DNA from: Stenotrophomonas maltophilia | GTDB taxonomy: Bacteria > Pseudomonadota > Gammaproteobacteria > Xanthomonadales > Xanthomonadaceae | NCBI GenBank assembly: GCA_002435595.1 | Contig: DJBL01000138.1 | Location: 12,109-19,582 of the forward strand | DNA: 7,474 nucleotides | Direction of reading: 5' to 3' | Part shown: piece after piece, positions 1-5,155 of the stretch | How the letters are laid out: every line of letters begins with the position of its first letter | Position numbering within the stretch: position 1 is the stretch's first letter | Translations under genes and position numbers: made by a program | The notes under the pieces: generated by a model | Databases searched by the model: none | The model's input: only the letters and a program-made list of their open reading frames with translations | What the model was told of the DNA's origin: nothing

Positions 1-185
1 GAAACGCCCGATCAACCAGCCGCCCGTAGATCCACGCCACGCGTGGATGAAGCGCCCGATCAACCAGCCCCGTAGATCCACGCCACGCGTGGATGAAACG
101 CCCGATCAACCAGTCCCGTAGATCCACGCCATGCGTGGATGAAACGCCCGATCAACCAGCCCGTAGATCCACGCCATGCGTGGAT
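1..185. repeat. Tandem array of four SMAG-type REP palindromes
   Basis: Four head-to-tail units lie at 1-48, 49-94, 95-140 and 141-185. Each starts with a conserved arm of about 22-25 bp (GAAACGCCCGATCAACCAG, then a few variable C/T/G bases). It continues with the tetranucleotide GTAG and a perfect 8-bp inverted repeat, ATCCACGC and GCGTGGAT, around a 3-base loop. The loop is CAC in units 1 and 2 and CAT in units 3 and 4. The hairpins occupy 30-48, 76-94, 122-140 and 167-185. A GTAG head followed by an imperfect palindrome is the signature of the SMAG repeats described in Stenotrophomonas maltophilia. Such repeats sit between genes, can act as RNA stability or processing hairpins, and are thought to be mobilised by RAYT transposases. 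No RAYT gene is in this window. The array is cut by the left edge, so more units may precede it. Confidence 0.9.
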
Positions 186-305
186 GCAGCCTCCCCCGCA
201 CATCCACAGCCCACACGGCTGCAGCGCCGCCCCGCTCAACACCCGGCACCTCGCCCGGCCCACGCCGCCGTCGCCCGCCCCAAGGCCGCCCCGACGCGCC
301 TTCTA

Positions 306-334
306 TTGCCGGCCCCTGCGCCAGTACCTATGAT
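306..334 (+). promoter_or_regulatory. Predicted sigma70-type promoter of the lipoprotein/TonB-like operon
   Basis: The -35 box TTGCCG (306-311, 4 of 6 matches to TTGACA) and the -10 box TATGAT (329-334, 5 of 6 matches to TATAAT) are separated by exactly 17 bp. Transcription would begin near 340-342, leaving a leader of about 105 nt before the ATG at 446. No other combination in 186-445 looks as good. The call rests on consensus matching alone. Confidence 0.55.
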
Positions 335-342
335 CCGATCCA

Positions 343-367
343 CGCCTGCCCCGGGGAGGGGCAGGCG
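343..367 (+). other. 10-bp GC-rich hairpin at the predicted mRNA 5' end
   Basis: CGCCTGCCCC (343-352) and GGGGCAGGCG (358-367) are perfect reverse complements around the loop GGGGA (353-357). No T-run follows on either strand, so it is a poor intrinsic terminator. It begins within about 3 nt of the start site predicted from the 306-334 promoter. A stem at the very 5' end of an mRNA is known to protect against 5'-end-dependent decay, as in E. coli ompT. That role here is an inference. Confidence 0.5.
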
Positions 368-445
368 ACCGGTATCGATTCAGACCTGCGACGCTGCCCG
401 ACCGCGCCGCTCCCTCTGCACGCACGCAATGGATGGGGATCATCG

Positions 446-967
446 ATGTTGAAGTGGACAGGGATGCCGCTGCTCGTGCTGCTCGCCGGTTGCACCACGC
501 AGATGTATGCCGGCAAGGAACGGCCGCCGGCCGAGGTGGCCAAGGTCTATTCGCGGCAGAACATCGGGATCCGCTACCTCGCCCTGGACGGCAGGCCGCT
601 GGGCCAGTCCACCGCGTCCCTGCAGCGCATGACGGTGCTGCCGGGACGACACCAGTTCGAGGTCAGCATCAGCGACGCGGCCCGGCATGGCACCCATGCC
701 GATGTCCGCAACACCATCGCGTATTTCACGCTTGCGCTGGAGGTCCACGCCGGCTACGCCTACCAGTTGGACGTGCCGGTCGATCTGTCAGCCGTCATTC
801 CCCGCGAGCTGTGTTTCCTCGGCGAACCGCACGACGCGCCCGGCAGCAAGGTCAACCGCACCGGCGAAATCAGGACCATGAGCCCGGCCGCACCACGCGT
901 GGCCTGCGCCGGTGCCTATCGCGTGACCCGCCCGGGTGCCTGGTCCAACGCGCACATTTCAGACTGA
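446..967 (+). CDS. Small outer-membrane-type lipoprotein, first of a related pair
   Basis: This is a 173-residue protein of unknown function. The N-terminus has Lys3, a short hydrophobic stretch and the lipobox L13-A14-G15-C16, so it should be processed by signal peptidase II and lipidated on Cys16. Thr17 at +2 does not signal inner-membrane retention, so the outer membrane is likely. I chose the ATG at 446 because GGGGA lies 6 nt upstream and the lipobox is correctly placed; the longer open frame upstream has no signal peptide. After the lipobox come a YAGK...EVAKVY segment, a short beta-rich core (LALDGRPL, then LPGRHQFEV) and an AGYAYQLDV strand. The next gene's product shares the same order of motifs, so the two are probably duplicates. 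The LDG...LPGR...AGY pattern recalls small envelope lipoproteins annotated as hypothetical or PEGA-like in related genera. The last 45 residues have no match in the partner. The gene is certain as a lipoprotein, but its role is unknown. Confidence 0.85.
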   Translation: MLKWTGMPLLVLLAGCTTQMYAGKERPPAEVAKVYSRQNIGIRYLALDGRPLGQSTASLQRMTVLPGRHQFEVSISDAARHGTHADVRNTIAYFTLALEVHAGYAYQLDVPVDLSAVIPRELCFLGEPHDAPGSKVNRTGEIRTMSPAAPRVACAGAYRVTRPGAWSNAHISD

Positions 968-980
968 CCCCTCTCCCTTC

Positions 981-984
981 GAGG
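981..984 (+). promoter_or_regulatory. Ribosome binding site GAGG of the second lipoprotein gene
   Basis: GAGG lies 7 nt before the ATG at 992, inside the 24-nt gap after the previous stop codon. The short gap and the absence of a promoter or terminator in it support co-transcription of the two lipoprotein genes. Confidence 0.6.
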
Positions 985-991
985 CATCAAC

Positions 992-1459
992 ATGTTCAGA
1001 TCACTGCTGTTGGCCCTGGTGACCGCCGCCGTGCTGTGCGGCTGCCTGCTGCATACCGTGCTCGAGCCCTACGCCTATGGCCAGAAGGTACCGGCGCCGG
1101 CGAACCAGGTAGCCACGGTATGGGGTGAGGCGGACCGGACCCGAATGAGCTTCCTGAAAGTTGACGGGAAGGGCCTGCCGTCGCGCAACTTCAACGGCGT
1201 GCCCATGGCGCTGACCCTGCTCCCCGGCCGCTACACCCTGGAGATCCTGTACGCATCGGAGGATTTCCGCACCGCGCAGGTCGAGTTGCCGGTGAAGCTC
1301 GAAGCGGGCCACACCTACGTGGTGGAGCATCGGATCGTCGGCTCTGACGTGCAGTTGGCGCTGCGCGACCTGGGAACGGCGGTGACCTGTCGCTATGAAC
1401 GGTATTCCAACATGCCGGCAGGCTACGCCACGCGGCCGTGCGAGCGTCGCAAGGGCTGA
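992..1459 (+). CDS. Small lipoprotein, paralogue of the preceding gene product
   Basis: This is a 155-residue protein. Arg3, a hydrophobic run and the lipobox L15-C16-G17-C18 mark a signal-peptidase-II lipoprotein lipidated on Cys18; Leu19 at +2 fits outer-membrane sorting. The mature part follows the same order as its neighbour: YAYGQK..PANQVATVW aligns with YAGKERPPAEVAKVY, FLKVDGKGL with YLALDGRPL, LLPGRYTLEI with VLPGRHQFEV, and LEAGHTYVV with VHAGYAYQL. Identity is low but the order and spacing are conserved, which points to an old tandem duplication. This copy has a shorter insert between the second and third blocks and ends soon after a TCRYERY segment. It starts 24 nt after the upstream stop. 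No enzymatic motif is visible. The family looks like a small beta-rich envelope lipoprotein; its partner and function are unknown. Confidence 0.87.
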   Translation: MFRSLLLALVTAAVLCGCLLHTVLEPYAYGQKVPAPANQVATVWGEADRTRMSFLKVDGKGLPSRNFNGVPMALTLLPGRYTLEILYASEDFRTAQVELPVKLEAGHTYVVEHRIVGSDVQLALRDLGTAVTCRYERYSNMPAGYATRPCERRKG

Positions 1460-1513
1460 ACCGCACCGCGCGACACCACCACGCCAGAGCCACCCACAGG
1501 AGCGTCTCGAGAC

Positions 1514-1924
1514 ATGGATCCCAGCAGAACGTCGGCCTTTCGCTCACCGGTGCAGCGCCTGTTGCCGGGCCTGCTGCTGGCGGCACTCACCGGTGGCGCA
1601 TTCGCCGCGCCGCCACCGCCACCGCCACCGCCGCCTCCCCCGCCCCCCGCGCCGGGCGCTCCTCCGCAACGTGGGCAGTACCTGGCGCCGCGCTACCCGG
1701 CGGAGTCCGCCGATGCCCGCGAGTCGGGGACCGTTGTCCTGATCCTGGACGTGACCGCCGATGGCAGCGTCACCCGGGTGGAACTGGAGAAGTCCAGCGG
1801 GTTTCCGAAGCTGGACGCGGCCGCCACGGAAGCGGCTGCCCGCTGGCACTTCACTCCCCCGCAGGTGGCCGGCAAGCCGGTCGGCGGCAGAATCCGGGTT
1901 CCGGTCAACTTCGCGCTGGACTGA
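1514..1924 (+). CDS. Proline-rich exported protein with a TonB C-terminal domain
   Basis: The product is 136 residues. Residues 1-15 are polar with Arg5, Arg10 and Arg15; 16-32 are hydrophobic and end in AFA-A, which could be a cleavable signal or an uncleaved inner-membrane anchor. Residues 33-45 are 13 consecutive prolines, followed by APGAPP. From about 57 to the end comes a TonB_C-type domain: RYPAESADARESGTV, VLILDVTADGSVTRVEL, SSGFPKLDAAATEAAARWHFTPP, then GGRIRVPVNFAL. This is the usual TonB C-terminal order (YP...G.V.v.f.v..dG.v....v..SSG...lD.aal.a...w.f.P...), which binds TonB boxes or peptidoglycan-proximal partners. Canonical TonB proteins are about 240 residues with a long Pro/Lys spacer, so this is a minimal version. 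No exbB or exbD is adjacent. AGGAG (1498-1502) precedes the ATG by 11 nt. The 54-nt gap after the lipoprotein gene fits one operon. Confidence 0.85.
   Translation: MDPSRTSAFRSPVQRLLPGLLLAALTGGAFAAPPPPPPPPPPPPPAPGAPPQRGQYLAPRYPAESADARESGTVVLILDVTADGSVTRVELEKSSGFPKLDAAATEAAARWHFTPPQVAGKPVGGRIRVPVNFALD
1610..1648 (+). repeat. CCN tract encoding 13 consecutive prolines
   Basis: Thirteen CCN codons run without interruption. The first six are three in-frame CCGCCA hexamers. The tract encodes the periplasmic spacer of the TonB-like protein. Length changes in whole codons would leave the frame intact. A run this long is expected to stall ribosomes without elongation factor P. Confidence 0.9.
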
Positions 1925-1936
1925 GCGTAGCCAACC

Positions 1937-1962
1937 GCCGCCTGGCGTCCCGCGCCAGCGGC
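1937..1962. terminator. Weak hairpin between convergent genes
   Basis: GCCG plus CTGGCG (1937-1940, 1942-1947; C1941 bulged) pairs with CGCCAG plus CGGC (1953-1962) around TCCCG. It lies between the convergent stops at 1924 and 2014 and is the only notable stem there. No T-run follows on either strand, so intrinsic termination is doubtful. It may act as a 3'-end stability hairpin for either transcript. Confidence 0.3.
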
Positions 1963-2013
1963 ACGCACAGCGCCAACCGGCGGCATTGCCCGCCTTTCGC
2001 GTGCGGAGACCGG

Positions 2014-3282
2014 CTAGGGGGCCACATTCGCCCCGAGCTTGGTGGACGGAGACAGTTCCGGGGCCACCACGGCAAGGTCGTAGCCGCGGATGAGATCGCG
2101 CCACTCAGGCGTCAGGGCTTGCATATCCTTGCTGCGCAGACGGCGCAGATCGACCAGGATCCAGTCGCCCGCTGCCGTGCCCGCCGGGCGCGCCGACATC
2201 ACATCCTTGCGCCAGTCGCTGTCCTTGTCGGTGGTCGCATCGAACGTGTACACCTTCATCGGCCGACCGACCCCGTTGTATCCGGCGCCCTCGCCTCTGG
2301 CGCCGACCACGATCAGGTTCAGCGATTTCACATCCTGTCCGTCGGCAAGTTCAGCGACGAAATTTCCCACGTCGCGCTGGCCCAGTGGGTTGTAGCCCTT
2401 GTAGAGATGCAGGGCGCCGAACTTCATCAGCACGCGCGCCTGCGGCGCCTCGGCGAAATGGGCCGCGAGGGTCCGCTTCATCAGCCGCGCCCTGCGCCCG
2501 TTCGGATCGCCACGACCCGACTGCGAGGCCTGATAGATGGCGCGTGTTTCGCGCAGGGCGGCGAACAGCGCCTTCGCGCGGTCGCCACCGTCCTTGTCGA
2601 TCGCCGTCCCCGCCGCATCCAGCGTCGCCTCGTCGGCCTTCAACAGATACAGGTCCATCGGCGAGCCCGAGGCAAGCGCGGCCTTCACCGCCGTCTGCTC
2701 CTGCTGGGCCAAGGCCTCGATCTGGGCACGGGCGAGCGGCCCTGGGCCGGACGCCAGCATCTGCTCGAACAGATAGCCGCTCACCCCGAGGAACTCCTGA
2801 TCCAGCCCCCACAACGTGAAGTCCGGCCCGGCGACAGCGGCACAATCGGCCACCGTCTGACCTTCGGCGCGGCTGTTGAGGAACGCCATGACGTCGGGAT
2901 AGGCGGTCAGGAACGCTGAAATCTGCTGTTCCCGGTCCGGCGCCCTCATCCGGGCGTTGACGGCGCGGGCGGCCTCCGGCCCGGTCTCGACCACCATGGC
3001 GGTCAGGCCGCCGGGCGCCATCAGCCGACAGACGTTGCTGGTGAAGGCAGGGATTTCGCGCGAAAAATGGCTCTCGCCGATGAGGACGTACCGGCTGGCG
3101 CCGACCGCCTCGGACAGGATGGCCGCGCCCGGACCCGAGAAGCCGTCCGGCCGGACGGTCAGCGGCGACCCTGCCTGCGCCAGGCGATCAGCGAAGGTGA
3201 GAGGTGCAACAGTTTCCGCATGCGCGGAAGCCACGCACAGGCATGCGAGCGACAGTGCCGCCCCGATCGACTTCAGACGCAT
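2014..3282 (-). CDS. Exported erythromycin-esterase/ChaN-like protein
   Basis: From the ATG at 3282 the product is 422 residues. I chose this start over the GTG at 3363 because it gives a clean Sec signal peptide (Arg2, Lys4, hydrophobic 6-19, probable cut after ASAHA at 22) and has AAGGGGA upstream; the longer form would also overlap a terminator. The mature protein is periplasmic or secreted. It has YVLIGESHFSREIPAF (residues 65-80), with Glu70 and His72 in the position of the GE.H motif of erythromycin esterases and ChaN-like proteins. Further blocks are MVVETGPEA (96-104), FTLWGLDQEF (155-164) and VLMKFGALHLYKG (284-296, His292). This order of a Glu/His site, a VVE strand and a late G..H block fits the EreA/ChaN/Tiki-like fold. 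Known relatives include macrolide esterases and heme-binding proteins; the substrate here is unknown. Real Ere enzymes are usually cytoplasmic, so macrolide hydrolysis should not be assumed. The coding call is secure; the family call is moderate. Confidence 0.75.
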   Translation of the reverse strand: MRLKSIGAALSLACLCVASAHAETVAPLTFADRLAQAGSPLTVRPDGFSGPGAAILSEAVGASRYVLIGESHFSREIPAFTSNVCRLMAPGGLTAMVVETGPEAARAVNARMRAPDREQQISAFLTAYPDVMAFLNSRAEGQTVADCAAVAGPDFTLWGLDQEFLGVSGYLFEQMLASGPGPLARAQIEALAQQEQTAVKAALASGSPMDLYLLKADEATLDAAGTAIDKDGGDRAKALFAALRETRAIYQASQSGRGDPNGRRARLMKRTLAAHFAEAPQARVLMKFGALHLYKGYNPLGQRDVGNFVAELADGQDVKSLNLIVVGARGEGAGYNGVGRPMKVYTFDATTDKDSDWRKDVMSARPAGTAAGDWILVDLRRLRSKDMQALTPEWRDLIRGYDLAVVAPELSPSTKLGANVAP

Positions 3283-3290
3283 TTCGCTTA

Positions 3291-3297
3291 TCCCCTT
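3291..3297 (-). promoter_or_regulatory. Ribosome binding site that fixes the 3282 start
   Basis: Read on the minus strand, AAGGGGA lies 8 nt before the ATG at 3282. It is the best Shine-Dalgarno match in the leader and supports the short form with an N-terminal signal peptide. The GTG at 3363 has no comparable site. Confidence 0.65.
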
Positions 3298-3324
3298 GGA
3301 TGAATCGGCTTTACGGATATCGCT

Positions 3325-3458
3325 GAAAAACCGCGAGTCAGATCGCGGGCACAGCCCCTGCACTGCATGGAACCGGTGCTATACGCTCTGCACAGCACGT
3401 CCAGGCACCCCCATGGACGAACTGCCGGCCAGTGTAGAGCAGGCACTCGCGGTTTTTC
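3325..3458. repeat. 14-bp perfect inverted repeat pairing with the terminator
   Basis: GAAAAACCGCGAGT (3325-3338) and ACTCGCGGTTTTTC (3445-3458) are exact reverse complements separated by 106 bp. The left copy includes the whole 3' arm and U-tract of the minus-strand terminator. In a minus-strand transcript the upstream copy (3458-3445) could pair with that arm and prevent the terminator stem from forming. No direct repeat flanks the two ends, so a transposed miniature element is not directly supported. Confidence 0.75.
3326..3348 (-). terminator. Intrinsic terminator on the minus strand
   Basis: Read on the minus strand, CCGCGA (3348-3343), loop TCTGAC, TCGCGG (3336-3331) and TTTTT (3330-3326) form a 6-bp stem with five GC pairs and an immediate U-run. 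This is a textbook rho-independent terminator. It lies 44 nt before the ATG at 3282 and 258 nt after the stop of the 3606-4742 gene. It either ends the transcript of that hydrolase gene, ends a small RNA made in between, or attenuates the downstream gene. Confidence 0.7.
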
Positions 3459-3605
3459 CACAGCCCCGGGTTCGTGTCCGCCGCGTGCGCCTGCCGAGCG
3501 TCATCCATTGAAATGGCTACCTCGAACACGCCCTTGTCCCCTGGACAGGAATCCATGCGAAATCGGGTGCACCCAGGCGACCGCCGTTGTCTCCAACGCC
3601 TCCGC

Positions 3606-4742
3606 TCAGCGTGGAAGCGCTACGCCGACGGCCGCCTTGTTTTCAGAATCGCCCGCCAGTGGCAGCACCTCGTTTACCAGTGTCAGCAAGACCTTGCCTG
3701 GCTCTTCCATCAGCATTTCATGCGCCGCGTCCTCGAACCAGACCAGGCGCTTGTGCGGCACATCGAGTCGGGCGAACCACTCGGCGGCAAGCTGGGAGGA
3801 GACGTTGATGTCGTGCCTTCCCAGCAACAGGACAACCGGGACGCCCAGGTCATCCAGCGACGCCATGGAGTGGTCCAGGACGGCGGGCATCAGCCGCGCC
3901 ACCGAGACATCCTGCGCCTTCCAGACGTTGATGACGTCTTGATCGGTGTAGTCCGGTGACAGCGCGATCGCCGCGGCCTCAAAACCGGCATCTGGACGAT
4001 TGAATGCGGCGCCGCCGAACGCATTGACCCACTTGCGCTGCAGGAAAAGGTCCGGAAGTGGAACGACCGCTTCGCCTTCAGCGTACGGCGCGATCGACGC
4101 AAGCTCCTTCACTGCGTCGGCATTGCCGCGCTCACGCGCCTTCTGCATGGCCCAGGCCCATCCGCGGCGTTCGCTCTCTCGCATATCCACGACCTGCCCC
4201 GCCCCGACGTAGGCGTGCAGCCACTCCGGGTGGCGACGGGCTACATCCAGGCCCAGCAGGCTGCCCCAGCTATGGCCCAGCAGAAACAGCTTGTCCTGCC
4301 TGGTTTCTGACCTTACCCATCCGATCACGGCATCGATGTCCTCGCGCATCTGGCCGACGGTGAGCGTATCGACGATGGCCGGATCATACGATTTCCCAGC
4401 ACCGCGCTGATCCCACTGAACCACCGTGAAGTATTCGTCCCATCCTTGCGCGAAGTACCAGGACGTCGGCATCGCCACCCATCCCGGCCCTCCATGGACC
4501 ACAAGGAGAACCGGATTGGCAGGGTTGCGGCTGCGTATCGAGATCCACTGCGTCGACCCGTTTATGTCGACCGGTTCCAATCGCTCGATCCCATGGGGCG
4601 TTACGATCTGCCGCAGCCCGGCGATTATCCGGGTGGCTTCAGCACGGTTTTTCGGCCTCACATCCTCTTCGGCCTGAACGTCCGCAGAAACACACAGCAA
4701 ATACAGCAGCAGGACTAAACCCAATGGCAAAGAACGCGACAC
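3606..4742 (-). CDS. Exported alpha/beta hydrolase, prolyl iminopeptidase-like (S33)
   Basis: The product is 378 residues and starts at GTG (4742). It has a Sec signal peptide (Arg3, hydrophobic 5-19, probable cut after DVQA at 24), so it acts in the periplasm or outside. The hydrolase core is complete. HGGPG (83-87) forms the oxyanion hole, and DQRGAGKS (111-118) is typical of prolyl iminopeptidases and related peptidase family S33 members. GHSWGS (156-161) has nucleophile Ser158. GRHDINV gives acid Asp311 and AAHEM gives His341. Residues 170-290 are the helical cap that sets substrate choice. S33 enzymes release N-terminal proline or cleave other small amides and esters; the cytoplasmic Pip is about 315-320 residues, so the extra length is mostly the signal and the N-terminal segment. 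The substrate is not readable from sequence. Gene context gives no pathway. GGGAGA lies 5 nt before the GTG. The hydrolase class is secure; aminopeptidase activity is a family-based guess. Confidence 0.87.
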   Translation of the reverse strand: MSRSLPLGLVLLLYLLCVSADVQAEEDVRPKNRAEATRIIAGLRQIVTPHGIERLEPVDINGSTQWISIRSRNPANPVLLVVHGGPGWVAMPTSWYFAQGWDEYFTVVQWDQRGAGKSYDPAIVDTLTVGQMREDIDAVIGWVRSETRQDKLFLLGHSWGSLLGLDVARRHPEWLHAYVGAGQVVDMRESERRGWAWAMQKARERGNADAVKELASIAPYAEGEAVVPLPDLFLQRKWVNAFGGAAFNRPDAGFEAAAIALSPDYTDQDVINVWKAQDVSVARLMPAVLDHSMASLDDLGVPVVLLLGRHDINVSSQLAAEWFARLDVPHKRLVWFEDAAHEMLMEEPGKVLLTLVNEVLPLAGDSENKAAVGVALPR

Positions 4743-4747
4743 AGGAT

Positions 4748-4753
4748 TCTCCC
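4748..4753 (-). promoter_or_regulatory. Ribosome binding site supporting the GTG start at 4742
   Basis: Read on the minus strand, GGGAGA precedes the GTG start by 5 nt. The next in-frame ATG lies far inside the protein, past the oxyanion motif, so the GTG is the only start that yields a signal peptide and a complete hydrolase. Confidence 0.7.
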
Positions 4754-4787
4754 AGAATGACGGCAGTCAGTTTCCATCCGTAGGCGT

Positions 4788-4813
4788 CACAGGCACAGGC
4801 ACAGGCACAGGCA
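4788..4813. repeat. CACAGG hexanucleotide microsatellite, 4.3 copies
   Basis: Four perfect CACAGG copies (4788-4811) are followed by CA. They lie 46-71 nt upstream of the GTG start of the minus-strand hydrolase, between its ribosome binding site and any plausible promoter, or within that promoter. Copy-number slippage would change leader length or promoter spacing rather than protein sequence. Confidence 0.85.
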
Positions 4814-4861
4814 ACGCAGCATAGCGCATCGATTTCAACCGGCCACCGTTCTGCAGGTGAC

Positions 4862-5054
4862 GCTTGGGCGGCGCTCTTTGAGCGTCCCGGGGTACTGCTC
4901 AACGTTCTGCGCACGCCTTGGGGCGACATGCGTGAAGAGCCCGATGAGTTCAATTCCGGCGCCGCTTTCTGGTCGCTTGCAACCTGCCTGCACACTGGGC
5001 AGCAGCAGCTCCCTTTGCTGCCCGGGCGGCCAGTGCCGCGTTCACGTCCCAGCA
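4862..5054 (+). pseudogene. Possible remnant coding stretch, unrecognised
   Basis: The frame that reads into the 5171 gene is open from 4784 (stop codon TAG at 4781-4783) to 5449. Between about 4862 and 5054 it gives a protein-like sequence with mostly G/C third positions: AWAALFERPGVLLNVLRTP, then DEFNSGAAFWSLATCLHTG and QQQLPLLPGRPVPR. No start codon with a ribosome binding site precedes it; the first in-frame ATG is at 4928, in the middle of the stretch. It could be a decayed gene fragment, the C-terminal end of a gene lost by rearrangement, or a genuine N-terminal extension of the 5171-5449 protein. I do not recognise a family. The opposite strand is also open but gives an implausible Cys-rich product. 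Confidence 0.3.
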
Positions 5055-5155
5055 TAATGCAGCGTCCGCCGGTTTCCATGCGCGACAGGCCAGGATGCTG
5101 GATGAGCAGATCGACGGCTGACAAATCCTTTCTGCTCGATCAAGCACCCGACAAC

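Larger units (their letters stand above)
186..445. other. Gene-free GC-rich spacer holding the operon promoter and leader
   Basis: No reading frame here looks coding; the open frames are by-products of high GC. The stretch holds a weak hairpin at 207-221 (CAGCC and GGCTG around 5 bases), a promoter at 306-334, a perfect 10-bp hairpin at 343-367, and the ribosome binding site of the first lipoprotein gene. An isolated copy of the 8-mer ATCCACGC (338-345) resembles half of the SMAG stem but has no partner arm. Confidence 0.6.
3283..3605. other. 323-bp gene-free leader and spacer rich in small inverted repeats
   Basis: No frame here has convincing codon use or recognisable product. A 72-codon minus-strand frame (3338-3556) has no ribosome binding site and ends inside the terminator loop. 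The stretch holds the 3326-3348 terminator, the 14-bp inverted repeat at 3325-3338 and 3445-3458, and several short stems: CCATT/AATGG (3505-3516), TGTCC/GGACA (3535-3547), the palindrome GGGTGCACCC (3565-3574) and CGTTG/CAACG (3585-3598). It probably carries the 3' end of the 3606-4742 transcript and the leader of the 2014-3282 gene. Confidence 0.6.

Noticed and set aside
1..185. CRISPR array appearance from regularly spaced 45-48 bp repeats
   Set aside because: The sequences between the palindromes are nearly identical from unit to unit, so there are no unique spacers. The GTAG-headed hairpins identify tandem REP units, and no cas gene is present.
338..345. Fifth SMAG element
   Set aside because: Only one 8-base arm (ATCCACGC) is present; there is no GTAG head and no partner arm.
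176..445. N-terminal extension of the first lipoprotein to the ATG at 176
   Set aside because: It would bury the lipobox and signal peptide in the middle of the protein and would start inside a SMAG palindrome, upstream of the predicted promoter.
1438..2919. Long plus-strand open frame of 493 codons
   Set aside because: It overlaps three better-supported genes in other frames or on the other strand, has no ribosome binding site or recognisable domain, and is explained by the high GC content opposite the 2014-3282 gene.
3283..3363. Longer form of the esterase-like protein starting at GTG 3363
   Set aside because: The extra 27 residues would place a signal peptide internally and span the terminator; a strong ribosome binding site sits directly before the ATG at 3282.
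3325..3458. Insertion sequence or MITE with 14-bp terminal repeats
   Set aside because: There is no target-site duplication at the ends, and the left repeat is better explained as a terminator arm. It is kept only as an alternative reading in the findings.
3461..3483. tRNA-like T-loop (GGGTTCGTGTCC)
   Set aside because: The bases flanking the loop do not form the 5-bp T stem and no acceptor, D or anticodon arm is present upstream.
3338..3556. 72-codon minus-strand frame as a leader peptide or small protein
   Set aside because: It has no ribosome binding site and uses rare codons. Its stop inside the terminator loop is suggestive, but that alone does not support translation.
4639..5124. Minus-strand open frame of 161 codons overlapping the hydrolase start
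   Set aside because: Its product is rich in Cys runs encoded by the CACAGG microsatellite, it overlaps the signal peptide of a well-supported gene in another frame, and no domain is recognisable.
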